Of a DNA stretch of 64,000 bases, positions 8,354 to 16,132 are shown one piece after another. The translations under genes and the position numbers were made by a program. Position 1 is the stretch's first letter; every line of letters begins with the position of its first letter. The stretch is from Chryseobacterium indicum. GTDB taxonomy: Bacteria; Bacteroidota; Bacteroidia; Flavobacteriales; Weeksellaceae. The DNA lies in the NCBI RefSeq assembly GCF_021504595.1, contig NZ_JACSGT010000001.1, positions 2,356,001 to 2,420,000 on the forward strand, written 5' to 3'. A model generated the notes under the pieces. The model worked only from the letters and a program-made list of their open reading frames with translations. It searched no databases and had not been told where the DNA came from.

Positions 8354-9712
8354 CTATCCCTGACTTCCCTCTTCTTCGCCGTTATGATGAAATCCGATAA
8401 TTCTTCTTGGTTCTTCGACTGCTTTATAAGTATCCAGTTCTTTTTTAAGATTCTGAATTCTCTGCTGGAACTGATCAAAATTATTGATGATCACATCTGC
8501 TAAAAATCTCGCAATCTGATCCAGATATTCTTCCGTGAGTTTTGCTGCTGCATCCCTTAAAGCACCTTTTAAAAGTTTCTGATCAATCTTTAAATTTTCG
8601 TTCCGTGTTTTCTGATATTCGTTTTTAATTCTCTTTTTCAGACTTTGGGTAAAATCGATCAGCATCGTATTGCTGAATACTTTCATCTGTGAAGAAACCT
8701 CATTCCAGAAAGGAATTTTATCGGCTTTGTTGTTTTTTAAAATCTTAAACAGCAGAGAATCCTTCTCCAGATTTTTTGTCATCGCATATAAAATGATTTC
8801 AGATCTTTCCGCAAGATTAGGCGGAAAAACCGGAATCATGACATCGAATCTTCCGGGAGCCAGAATTTCTTCATTAATTTCAGAAACGGAATTTGCAGAT
8901 CCTACCATTAAAAGATTTCCCTGCTCAAATTTCGAAATATAATGCAGAATAAGTTCCTGTGTTTCCAGATTACAGGAAGCCACATTATTTTCAGCTTTTC
9001 TGGACATCATGATGTCATCAAAATCATCCAGAAACATCAGTATTTTTTCTTCTTTCATTACCGTCGCAAGAAAATCACTGAAATTGGTCTGCGTTCCGTC
9101 TACAAAGGAAGTTCCGAGGTAATGTTTTTTAACTTCTTTAAATTGATACCCAATAATTTCCGCAATTTTATTCGCCCAGAAAATCTTTCCGCTTCCGGGA
9201 GGTCCGTACAGAATAATTCCGGCAGGTTTGTTGATTCCCCAGTCTTTAATCTGCTGCGGATTTAAAAACGGTTCCAGAACGCCTGAAATGTAGAAGAAAA
9301 GATCTCTGTAGCCAATAAAATCTCTTTTTTGGAGGCTGGTTTTATGCCCGAAATAATCGTACACAAACTGATAATTTCCACCCAGTTTATTATCGATTCC
9401 GTAGCTTGAAATGGAGGATTTGAAGAAACCGTTGTCGAAAATATTCGGATCTGCTTCTTTAATGGCTTTTTCTATTTTTTCTTTGGACTTATTGATGGTT
9501 TCTGCGATCTGTTCCAAAGTTTTTGTTTTGTCCAGATCTTTTTCGTAAAGTTTTAAAAATTCGATGTTTTCGCGCGCAAACTTTTCAAAATCTTCTTTTA
9601 CTTCAAAATTTGTGCTTATGCATTCTGTAAGCTCAAGATCAAAATCCTGAATAAACTGTTTGATCGCTTCTGCTGAAACGTTAAGTTCTTTTGCCAGTTC
9701 AATTAACTTCAT
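8354..9712 (-). CDS. AAA+ ATPase with an IF2-N-like N-terminal domain
   Basis: A 452-residue protein. Residues 1-55 (KLIELAKELNVSAEAIKQFI...) resemble the small helical IF2-N domain of translation initiation factor 2. A charged linker leads to an AAA+ core: Walker A at GPPGSGKI (about residue 170), Walker B MFLDDFDD, sensor-1 GSANS and a GRFD arginine-finger region, followed by a helical lid and an acidic tail. The Walker A residue after Lys is Ile instead of Thr/Ser, confirmed in the bases (AAG ATT). This removes the usual Mg-coordinating hydroxyl. The cellular role is unknown; spacing to the divergent ABC genes is 117 bp. Confidence 0.8.
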   Translation of the reverse strand: MKLIELAKELNVSAEAIKQFIQDFDLELTECISTNFEVKEDFEKFARENIEFLKLYEKDLDKTKTLEQIAETINKSKEKIEKAIKEADPNIFDNGFFKSSISSYGIDNKLGGNYQFVYDYFGHKTSLQKRDFIGYRDLFFYISGVLEPFLNPQQIKDWGINKPAGIILYGPPGSGKIFWANKIAEIIGYQFKEVKKHYLGTSFVDGTQTNFSDFLATVMKEEKILMFLDDFDDIMMSRKAENNVASCNLETQELILHYISKFEQGNLLMVGSANSVSEINEEILAPGRFDVMIPVFPPNLAERSEIILYAMTKNLEKDSLLFKILKNNKADKIPFWNEVSSQMKVFSNTMLIDFTQSLKKRIKNEYQKTRNENLKIDQKLLKGALRDAAAKLTEEYLDQIARFLADVIINNFDQFQQRIQNLKKELDTYKAVEEPRRIIGFHHNGEEEGSQG

Positions 9713-9813
9713 AATTCCCTATTAATTCTATCAAATTTAATGTTTTTAGAAATTAAATTTTACGGATTGATGATATAATTTGTAACAAAACGCCATTTAT
9801 ATACACTACTACT

Positions 9814-9831
9814 ATGTAAAACAAATTACAT
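9814..9831. promoter_or_regulatory. ATGTAA-N6-TTACAT palindrome over the ABC gene start
   Basis: A 6-bp inverted repeat with a 6-nt spacer; the right arm runs into the ATG of the ABC ATPase gene. Such a site could be an operator for an unlinked regulator. Evidence is symmetry and position only. Confidence 0.3.
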
Positions 9832-10732
9832 GGAAAAAATTTTATCAGTAAAGAATCTGACTAAAAAATTCAAGAGAATCGTGGTAAACAATATCTCCTT
9901 TGATGTGGAAAAGGGGAATGTTTACGGACTTTTAGGACCGAACGGAAGCGGAAAATCCACCACTTTCGGGATGCTGCTTTCTACGATTAACCCGACAAGC
10001 GGAGAATGGTACTGGTTTGGAAAGAAAGGAACTGATCCGGATACGCTGAAAAAAATCGGGGCGATTATAGAACAGCCTAATTTTTATCCTTATCTGAATG
10101 CGGAGACTAATCTTAAAATTGTTGCCGAAATTAAAGGAACACCTTATTCCAGAATTGATGAAGTGCTGAAAACGGTTAATCTTCTGGAAAGAAAAAAAGA
10201 TCCGTTCCGAACGTATTCTCTGGGAATGAAACAGCGTCTTGCGATTGCTTCGGCGATGCTGAACAATCCGGAGGTTCTTATTCTGGATGAGCCGACAAAC
10301 GGTCTTGATCCTGAAGGAATTATCCAGATCAGAGATATCATTAATAATATTGCAAAACAGGGCATTACGATTATCATTGCGAGTCACCTTCTTGATGAAA
10401 TTGAAAAAATATGCAGTCATGTAATTGTTTTGAAGGAGGGAAATTCCATCTATTGCGGAAGGGTGGATGAGATGACCGCCAATAATGGTTATTTTGAATT
10501 GAAAGCAGACAACAACACATTGCTTTTAAATGCACTGAATGAGCTGCAGTGGTTTACTGCGGTAAATCCGGAAGGCGATATTCTGAAAGCACAGATCCGT
10601 GATGATGCTTCTATTTCGGCTTCGGCGCTAAACCAGAAACTGGCTGAAAAAGGGATTTTCCTGTCTCATTTAACAAAGAAAAAACTGTCTCTTGAATCTC
10701 AATTCCTTGAACTTGTAAAAAACACAAAATAA
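9830..10732 (+). CDS. ABC transporter ATP-binding protein (BcrA/CcmA-like)
   Basis: A 300-residue ATPase subunit of an ABC-2 type exporter. Walker A is GLLGPNGSGKSTT (about residue 35), the signature is YSLGMKQRLAIA, Walker B is LILDEPTNGLD, and the switch His is in IIASHLLDE. The C-terminal ~80 residues form the extension typical of bacitracin/lantibiotic-resistance and Na+-export type ATPases. The permease gene begins two bases after the stop, so the two form an operon. The exported substrate is not evident. Confidence 0.92.
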   Translation: MEKILSVKNLTKKFKRIVVNNISFDVEKGNVYGLLGPNGSGKSTTFGMLLSTINPTSGEWYWFGKKGTDPDTLKKIGAIIEQPNFYPYLNAETNLKIVAEIKGTPYSRIDEVLKTVNLLERKKDPFRTYSLGMKQRLAIASAMLNNPEVLILDEPTNGLDPEGIIQIRDIINNIAKQGITIIIASHLLDEIEKICSHVIVLKEGNSIYCGRVDEMTANNGYFELKADNNTLLLNALNELQWFTAVNPEGDILKAQIRDDASISASALNQKLAEKGIFLSHLTKKKLSLESQFLELVKNTK

Positions 10733-10734
10733 TC

Positions 10735-11580
10735 ATGCTGAAATTACTAAAACTAGAATATTACAAAAACCTGAACTACAGACCATTCAAGGTTTTTACG
10801 ATCTTATATTTTGCGATTCTTATTACTTTGCTTTTCGTCGGACTGGTAGATTTTGATGCTTTCGGAGGAAAGATTAATTTGAAAGAGCAGGGAATTTATA
10901 ATTTTCCGGGAATCTGGAATTTTACAACATGGATTGTTGCTTTGCTGAAGATTTTCTTAGGATTAATCATTGTTTTTTCGATTTCGCAGGAATTCAGCAA
11001 CCGGATGTTTAAGCAGAACACGATTGACGGTTTAAGCAGAAAGGAATTCATCAGCTCTAAATTGTTAACGATAAGCATTTTCACAATTATTTCTACGATT
11101 ATCGTTTTTGCGATTACCATGTTTTTAGGGTATCAATATTCTGATACAACAGAATCTGGGAAAGTTTTTGAAGAGGTTTTCTTTATTGGCAACTACTTTA
11201 TAAAGCTATTTACGTTTTTCTGTTTTCTGATGTTTCTTTCGGTTTTATTGAGAAAATCGATTTTCGTATTTTTAGCATTGTTTGTATTATGGCTCGGAGA
11301 ATGGATTATTGGTTTAATTGAAACTTTTTCGAAAGTAAGAGGAACACAGGAAGCGGAACGATTAAAGATTATGAAAGACGATTTCTTCATCAGTCATCTT
11401 CTTCCTCTGGAAAGTATGTCGAGCCTTATTCCCAATCCGATGATGCGTCTAAAAGCGGCACAAATCTTTGGCGGAAAATATGAATTCCACTACCCTACCG
11501 AAAGCTTAGTAGCGTGTCTGGTTTGGTGTGCGATTTTTATTTTCGGGTCGTACTGGATTCTCAGAAAGAAGGACTGGTAA
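10735..11580 (+). CDS. ABC-2 type transporter permease
   Basis: A 281-residue membrane protein with about six hydrophobic segments (around residues 17-40, 58-85, 100-130, 145-185, 250-275). It has the layout of ABC-2 permeases that pair with BcrA-type ATPases, including FSISQEFSNRMFKQNTIDG after the second segment, which is the usual cytosolic coupling region. It follows the ATPase gene directly and is ended by a terminator hairpin. Confidence 0.88.
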   Translation: MLKLLKLEYYKNLNYRPFKVFTILYFAILITLLFVGLVDFDAFGGKINLKEQGIYNFPGIWNFTTWIVALLKIFLGLIIVFSISQEFSNRMFKQNTIDGLSRKEFISSKLLTISIFTIISTIIVFAITMFLGYQYSDTTESGKVFEEVFFIGNYFIKLFTFFCFLMFLSVLLRKSIFVFLALFVLWLGEWIIGLIETFSKVRGTQEAERLKIMKDDFFISHLLPLESMSSLIPNPMMRLKAAQIFGGKYEFHYPTESLVACLVWCAIFIFGSYWILRKKDW

Positions 11581-11624
11581 TTTTTTTGAAACATTCAACA
11601 CAATATATTCAGATTATTTTTTTT

Positions 11625-11656
11625 AGTGGTTCGTTTTTTACGGATCACTTTTTTTG
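11625..11656 (+). terminator. Terminator after the ABC transporter operon
   Basis: Stem AGTGGTTCG (11625-11633) pairs with CGGATCACT (11641-11649), with two wobble pairs, and is followed by a run of seven T. It lies between the permease gene and the paralogous pair, so the latter probably has its own promoter. Confidence 0.7.
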
Positions 11657-11701
11657 TTTTTTGGCTTAAAATTTTCATTCAGATGAAATTAAATTATAAC
11701 C

Positions 11702-12340
11702 ATGAAAAAGATCTATTATTTTCCGGGACTGATCAGTGCTTTGCTGATTCCTGTTTTGTTCTGGTATTACGGTAGCCAAAGAACTCATGAACAATACACC
11801 GTGATGGATCTGGGACTTCCCGCTAAACTAAAAAAAGGAAAGGAAAATTCATTGAATACTTTTGAACCTTACAGAAAATGGAATTACAAAAAGATTGTTG
11901 TAAAGCCCAATACCGCACTTCAGAATCAGCCATATTATGTCTCCGAATTAAAAAAACTTCAGGCAAGAAATGAAAAAGAAACCGGAATTGAATTTGTAAT
12001 TGGAGATAAAAATAATTATCAGGATTTTATCGCTTTAATTGATGCAATGAAGATGGCAAAACAGGAATCCTATGGGGTTGATGTTGAAAAAACCAATCAT
12101 TTTTTTGCTGTTCATATGTACAAAGATCCGAAGGCTGTAGAAAGAGAAGCTATTTGTGGAGGAGTTGTAGGAGGCGAGCATCACGAAAAGAAAATCGCAT
12201 TGAATTTTTTTAATCCAGAGACATTTATTAATCATGTTCCTCAACAAACGTATTACATCATCTTTGGATTTCTACTGTTTTTAAATATTTCCATGTTCAG
12301 CATTAAGGAAAATCTTCAAACTAAAAGAACGTTTGCATGA
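11702..12340 (+). CDS. Membrane-anchored hypothetical protein, paralogue 1
   Basis: A 212-residue protein with a hydrophobic N-terminal segment (residues 5-23) and a second near the C-terminus (YYIIFGFLLFLNISMFSI). It is probably a bitopic inner-membrane protein with a ~150-residue periplasmic or cytosolic domain between them. No family is recognised. Its stop overlaps the start of the next gene in ATGA, and the two proteins are paralogues. The first 69 bases of the two genes are identical, far above the similarity of the rest. Confidence 0.75.
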   Translation: MKKIYYFPGLISALLIPVLFWYYGSQRTHEQYTVMDLGLPAKLKKGKENSLNTFEPYRKWNYKKIVVKPNTALQNQPYYVSELKKLQARNEKETGIEFVIGDKNNYQDFIALIDAMKMAKQESYGVDVEKTNHFFAVHMYKDPKAVEREAICGGVVGGEHHEKKIALNFFNPETFINHVPQQTYYIIFGFLLFLNISMFSIKENLQTKRTFA

Positions 12341-13008
12341 AAAAGATCTATTATTTTCCGGGACTGATCAGTGCTTTGCTGATTCCTGTTTTGTTCTGGT
12401 ATTACATTCATCCATATATTGATAAAACAGTTTATAATGTAGTTGACATTGGACTCCCTGCGAAACTTAGAAAAGACAATTATAATCAGAATGCTACCTT
12501 TGAACCACTAAGAAACTGGAATTACAAGAAAATTGCCGTTCCACCAAATGAAGCCAAAAATAATTCGGATTTTTTTGTTTCCGAAATCAAAGCAATGCAG
12601 AAAAGAAATGAGAAAAATTCCGGAATTGAGTTCATTCTTGATGAAAATAACACTTACGGTGATTTTGTTTCTTTATTAAATGATATGGCTATTGCAAAAC
12701 AGGACACTTATGCTTTTGATATAGAAAAAACAGGGCATGTATTTGCAATCGTAAATTACATTGATCCGAAAGCAGAAAAATCTGAAGAAATAGGTTGCCT
12801 TTTGTGTAATGACGTGATACGTGATTATTATGAACCGACTTTCTCTGATCGAATATACAATCTTATTAACCCGCAATATTATCAGACAATTTTTGAAAAT
12901 GCATCAAAACTTCCAAAAGGCGCATACTACATTTTATTTGCTTTTCTATTGTTTCTGAATATTTCCATGTTAAGCATTAACGAACGATTTCTGCTAAAAC
13001 TCCAATAG
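12337..13008 (+). CDS. Membrane-anchored hypothetical protein, paralogue 2
   Basis: A 223-residue protein of the same architecture as its upstream neighbour: N-terminal hydrophobic segment, a middle domain with shared motifs (LPAKLRK, NWNYKKI, RNEKNSGIEF, YAFDIEKTGH) and a C-terminal segment AYYILFAFLLFLNISMLSI. It differs from paralogue 1 by an insertion near residues 145-175. Translation is probably coupled through the ATGA overlap. Function unknown; both may act together at the membrane. Confidence 0.75.
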   Translation: MKKIYYFPGLISALLIPVLFWYYIHPYIDKTVYNVVDIGLPAKLRKDNYNQNATFEPLRNWNYKKIAVPPNEAKNNSDFFVSEIKAMQKRNEKNSGIEFILDENNTYGDFVSLLNDMAIAKQDTYAFDIEKTGHVFAIVNYIDPKAEKSEEIGCLLCNDVIRDYYEPTFSDRIYNLINPQYYQTIFENASKLPKGAYYILFAFLLFLNISMLSINERFLLKLQ

Positions 13009-13084
13009 ATTCTTCAATGCGCTCCACTTCGTTCCGCTCCTTTCTGAATGACGGGGTACTCAATTTAAAGTATAAACATAAAAA

Positions 13085-13102
13085 GGCTGCCTTTCGGCAG
13101 CC
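13085..13102 (-). terminator. Terminator of the msrAB operon
   Basis: Stem GGCTGCC/GGCAGCC with loop TTTC, followed on the minus strand by a T-run (TTTTTATG). It sits between the convergent paralogue pair and msrAB and best fits the minus-strand operon. Confidence 0.85.
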
Positions 13103-13128
13103 CCTTCAATCACCTCTTCACTTAACAC

Positions 13129-14262
13129 TTACTTTTTATCTTTATCGAGTAAAGAAATATATTCTCCATAACCTTTTTCCTGCATTTCTGCTTTCGGAAT
13201 AAACTTCAGGGAAGCAGAATTGATGCAGTAACGAAGTCCGCCTTTGTCTGCAGGTCCGTCATTGAAAACGTGTCCCAAATGCGCATCTCCTGTTTTACTT
13301 CTCACCTCCACTCTCGTCATTCCGTGAGAACGGTCTAACTTCTCTTCGATTAATTTTTTGGTAATCGGTTTAGAAAAACTTGGCCATCCACAACCGGATT
13401 CGAATTTATCGGTGGAGATAAATAAAGGTTCTCCTGTCGTAATATCTACATAAATTCCCTCTCTGGTTTCATCCCAGTATTCGTTCTGGAAAGCTCTTTC
13501 CGTACCGTTTTCCTGAGTAACGTTATACTGTTCGGCAGTCAGTTTTTCTTTTAAAGCTTTTTTATCCTGCTTCTGATATTTGGTTTCGTTAGTTCCCTTT
13601 GTTTCTTTTTTTGGCGGATTGGCGTTTCTTGCCATTTCAAACAATCCCGGTTCGATGTGGCAGTAACCTCCCGGATTTTTATCCAGATAATCCTGATGAT
13701 AATCTTCCGCTTTATAGAAATTCTTTAAAGGAATGGTTTCCACCACGACTGGTTTGCTGTAATTTTTAGCCAGTTTTGCCACTTCAGCTTTTACGATCGC
13801 TTCCGTTTCTTTATCTGTTGAATAAATTCCCGTTCTGTATTGGTTTCCTCTGTCATTTCCCTGTTTGTCAATGCTTGTAGGATCTATGGTTTTAAAATAC
13901 AGATCAATTAATAGTTTTAAATCTACTACTTCAGGATCGTATTTCACTTTTACGGTTTCGGCAAAACCTGTGGTATGACTTACTACTTCTTCATATGTAG
14001 GATTCTTTTTATTTCCGTTGGCATAGCCTACTTCTGTTCCTACCACTCCGCGAATCTGCTGAAAAAAATGCTCGGTTCCCCAGAAACATCCTCCTGCAAA
14101 ATAAACTTCTTTTACATTTTTGTTGTCCATAACGGTCTCATTTTCTTTTTTTGTATCTGTGGATTTTTGTCTGGCATCCCCGCAGCTTGTCGCAAAAACT
14201 GCTATTCCCAGTACCACACTGAGTAAAATTAGTATGTTTTTCATTTTTATTTTATTTTTCAT
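13129..14262 (-). CDS. msrAB: Fused methionine sulfoxide reductase MsrA-MsrB lipoprotein
   Basis: A bifunctional enzyme reducing both S- and R-methionine sulfoxide. A lipoprotein signal ends in ATSC, so it acts outside the cytoplasm. The MsrA domain follows, with GGCFWGTEH (catalytic Cys), then a linker rich in Lys/Thr. The MsrB domain holds [19 protein letters not shown] and the catalytic Cys in RYCINS; the CxxC zinc pairs of zinc-type MsrB are absent. The start at 14262 is chosen because it overlaps the stop of the DUF417 gene as ATGA; an internal ATG at 14244 gives a shorter, equally good signal peptide. A longer in-frame extension runs into the DUF417 gene and is rejected. Confidence 0.93.
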   Translation of the reverse strand: MKNKIKMKNILILLSVVLGIAVFATSCGDARQKSTDTKKENETVMDNKNVKEVYFAGGCFWGTEHFFQQIRGVVGTEVGYANGNKKNPTYEEVVSHTTGFAETVKVKYDPEVVDLKLLIDLYFKTIDPTSIDKQGNDRGNQYRTGIYSTDKETEAIVKAEVAKLAKNYSKPVVVETIPLKNFYKAEDYHQDYLDKNPGGYCHIEPGLFEMARNANPPKKETKGTNETKYQKQDKKALKEKLTAEQYNVTQENGTERAFQNEYWDETREGIYVDITTGEPLFISTDKFESGCGWPSFSKPITKKLIEEKLDRSHGMTRVEVRSKTGDAHLGHVFNDGPADKGGLRYCINSASLKFIPKAEMQEKGYGEYISLLDKDKK

Positions 14263-14708
14263 TTTTTCACATTTAAAATCATTAAACCAAATCCTAAAAG
14301 CATCAGATCCTTCAGAATGAAAAAGTCTGTAACCGGAATTCCATCGACCACTTTCCAAACTCCCGGAGTTGTAAACAAATAGCTTAAGGTAGTAAGAAAA
14401 GTAATAATCATTCCGATGGCGGCGTACTTTCTGAGTGATGCAAATTTCACACTAAAAATTAAAAGTAATGCAATGATAATTTCTATCACTCCGATAGTAT
14501 CAGACACTGCCTGAACGCTTACAATATCATATACGAAAAAAGTAAGGAAATGGTTTTCTACCAAAGGTTTTATCGCGTTTGCTTCTGTGGGTGTGAATTT
14601 GAAGATTCCGATCCAGAGCAGAATAAGAGCAGCTCCGAAAAGTGAGAGGTAATACCCTGCTTTTCCGGCAAGGTTTTCGTTATCGATTTTAAGTGCAGTT
14701 CCGTTCAT
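14259..14708 (-). CDS. DUF417 (YkgB/RclC-like) membrane protein
   Basis: A 149-residue protein with four predicted membrane segments. The family marks are [22 protein letters not shown] near the first segment and [24 protein letters not shown] near the last. E. coli RclC, in a reactive-chlorine response operon, belongs to this family. Here the gene overlaps msrAB by four bases and lies behind a sigma/anti-sigma pair, which supports an oxidative or hypochlorous-acid stress role (inference from context). The molecular activity of the family is not known. Confidence 0.82.
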   Translation of the reverse strand: MNGTALKIDNENLAGKAGYYLSLFGAALILLWIGIFKFTPTEANAIKPLVENHFLTFFVYDIVSVQAVSDTIGVIEIIIALLLIFSVKFASLRKYAAIGMIITFLTTLSYLFTTPGVWKVVDGIPVTDFFILKDLMLLGFGLMILNVKK

Positions 14709-14787
14709 TTTTTAAGATTTTGAGTTAATACTTTATTATTTTCAAAAGTATAGTCGGAACGTTTTCAAAATCCTGACAAAAATTTTA

Positions 14788-15060
14788 TTAAAGATCTAAA
14801 TTTTTAACCATTTTTTCTTTAAAATCCTGAATTTCAGAATCATTAATTTTATCTTTCTGTTCGTTGAGAAGTTTTCTTTTTAAAATTTCATCTAAAATTT
14901 CCAGCTTTTCTTTATACGCTCTGCACCATTTGCAGATTTTCAGATGCATGGAAAGTTTTCGATTCTCTTTTGAAGAAATTGTACCTGCGTTTCTTTTTTC
15001 CATGAGCATGGTTGCCTGGCTGCATGGTAAAAATAGGATATGGATTAGTTTTTTTAACAT
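14788..15060 (-). CDS. Putative zinc-finger anti-sigma factor
   Basis: A 90-residue protein with the H-x3-C-x2-C pattern of zinc anti-sigma domains (HLKICKWC, residues 39-46) and an upstream Cys at residue 13. A helical, highly charged C-terminal half follows; no membrane segment is seen. It starts 12 bp after the ECF sigma gene, the standard arrangement for a cognate anti-sigma factor. Cys/His zinc sites of this type often sense oxidants, which would fit the downstream methionine sulfoxide reductase. Partner specificity is inferred from position. Confidence 0.7.
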   Translation of the reverse strand: MLKKLIHILFLPCSQATMLMEKRNAGTISSKENRKLSMHLKICKWCRAYKEKLEILDEILKRKLLNEQKDKINDSEIQDFKEKMVKNLDL

Positions 15061-15072
15061 TTTAAAATCATT

Positions 15073-15627
15073 TTAAGACTTGGCAAACCAGTTAAATTCC
15101 AGACATTCTCTCAGTTGCATTCTGCTTCTCTGCAGAATCTTCCAGAGATTAGTCGTAGAAATATTGAGTTCCTGACTTACTTCGGGTGCTTTTTTTTCTT
15201 GAAGATAATACATTTTCATCGGAAGTTTCCACCGAACGGGCAATTCTTCCAGACAATCCTCCAATGTTGTATTAAATTCTGTATCGTTTAAAAGTTCTGT
15301 TTCTTTATTTTCAGCATTCCAGTCATTAAGCACATCGTTATTTTTCCATGATCCGGTTTCATCAAAAAAATGATCCAGTCTTATCTGTGGTTCCGATTTG
15401 TATTTTTTGCGGTAAAAATCGGCAACCTTTCGGTTTAGAATTGTCATTAACCACGTTAAAGGATGACTTTTCCCTTCAAAAGATTCGTATGACGAAAAAG
15501 CCGAGATAAAAACTTCCTGAACAATGTCTTCCGCCTCTACTCTATCCGACAGCAGATAAACAGCTCTTCTCAGCAACTGCCCGGAATACTGATTGATCCA
15601 GCTTTTAATGGTTTCATTTTTTGTCAT
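15073..15627 (-). CDS. ECF-type RNA polymerase sigma factor
   Basis: A 184-residue sigma-70 family protein. Region 2 (about residues 15-75) contains DRVEAEDIVQEVFISAF and TWLMTILNRKVADFYRKK. Region 4 (about 125-175) contains LPVRWKLPMKMYYLQEK and a helix-turn-helix SQELNISTTNLWKILQRSR. It heads a minus-strand cluster with an anti-sigma factor, DUF417 and msrAB, and probably controls it together with other stress genes. The upstream region carries repeat elements and no -7 element that I can assign with confidence. Confidence 0.9.
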   Translation of the reverse strand: MTKNETIKSWINQYSGQLLRRAVYLLSDRVEAEDIVQEVFISAFSSYESFEGKSHPLTWLMTILNRKVADFYRKKYKSEPQIRLDHFFDETGSWKNNDVLNDWNAENKETELLNDTEFNTTLEDCLEELPVRWKLPMKMYYLQEKKAPEVSQELNISTTNLWKILQRSRMQLRECLEFNWFAKS

Positions 15628-15743
15628 ATCGAATATTATCTTATTCCCTTAAGTTTTAAATCTTTAGGTTTTCTAATATTAAAACGAATATAGAAAGTTA
15701 AATGATAAACTGCAAAGTTTTCATCAAACTTATCTGAACGTTG

Positions 15744-15874
15744 CATTTGTCATGCTGAAAGCATCTAAGCAATAATATCAAACACAAATGCCACAAATCC
15801 TGACACCAATAACACGATTCTGATAAAATTAGATCTTGTGTTGCGCAATTTAAATGCTTTCAGCATGACAAATG
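15744..15874. repeat. TGTCATGCTGA-type inverted repeat element
   Basis: Perfect 21-nt inverted arms (15744-15764 and 15854-15874), containing TGTCATGCTGAAAGCAT, enclose 89 nt without a gene. The ends belong to the same motif family as elements near 39.7 kb and 60.3 kb (TGTCAT[G/T]CTGA...). It occupies part of the 505-bp gap 15628-16132 between the sigma factor and alaS. Probably a REP/MITE-like element; any RNA product is unproven. Confidence 0.75.
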
Positions 15875-15914
15875 ATGGTTTATATGATAAATAGTGAAAA
15901 TTATAATCGTGATT

Positions 15915-16014
15915 TAGCCCCGATTGCAATGAAAATCCCGCAGTGAAGCGGCGGAGCAAAGCGGAGCCGCGCAATGAGGAATTGCAATGGAAAGCGGGAA
16001 AAAGCTCCTGAAAA
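15915..16014 (+). repeat. TAGCCC...GGAAAAAGCTCCTGAAAA element, copy 1
   Basis: A ~100-bp element with termini TAGCCCCGATTGCA and GGAAAGCGGGAAAAAGCTCC, continuing into TGAAAA. It is shared with a copy near 34.5 kb. Between the ends lie GC-rich hairpin-forming sequences (GCGGC...GCCGC) and an ATTGCAAT palindrome on each side. It points toward alaS, about 120 bp away. The terminal stem changes in a compensatory way between the two copies, suggesting a structured RNA or hairpin DNA. Confidence 0.75.
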
Positions 16015-16082
16015 TGTTTCAGATTATTATACAAATCTTAGCAAAAGTATCAAATATTTAAAACTAAATCACTCAAAAACAT

Positions 16083-16090
16083 TAAATTTG
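16083..16090 (+). promoter_or_regulatory. Putative -7 element for alaS
   Basis: TAAATTTG matches TAnnTTTG exactly and lies 42 bp before the alaS start, just after the repeat element. No convincing -33 TTTG at the usual distance. Confidence 0.45.
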
Positions 16091-16132
16091 CATCTTATCA
16101 AAATTGTAAAAAGCAAAGCAATATATAGTATT

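Noticed and set aside
9932..10420. Long antisense open frame opposite the ABC ATPase
   Set aside because: It is the shadow of a strongly conserved gene; its translation has no domain and biased composition.
13017..13202. 61-codon open frame after the paralogue pair
   Set aside because: It contains the msrAB terminator and overlaps the end of msrAB; no support as a gene.
15765..16034. 89-codon minus-strand open frame upstream of alaS
   Set aside because: It lies wholly in two repeat elements and has no protein-like features.
15974..16132. N-terminal extension of alaS
   Set aside because: The extra 53 codons come from the repeat element and AT-rich leader; the family N-terminus begins at the ATG at 16133.
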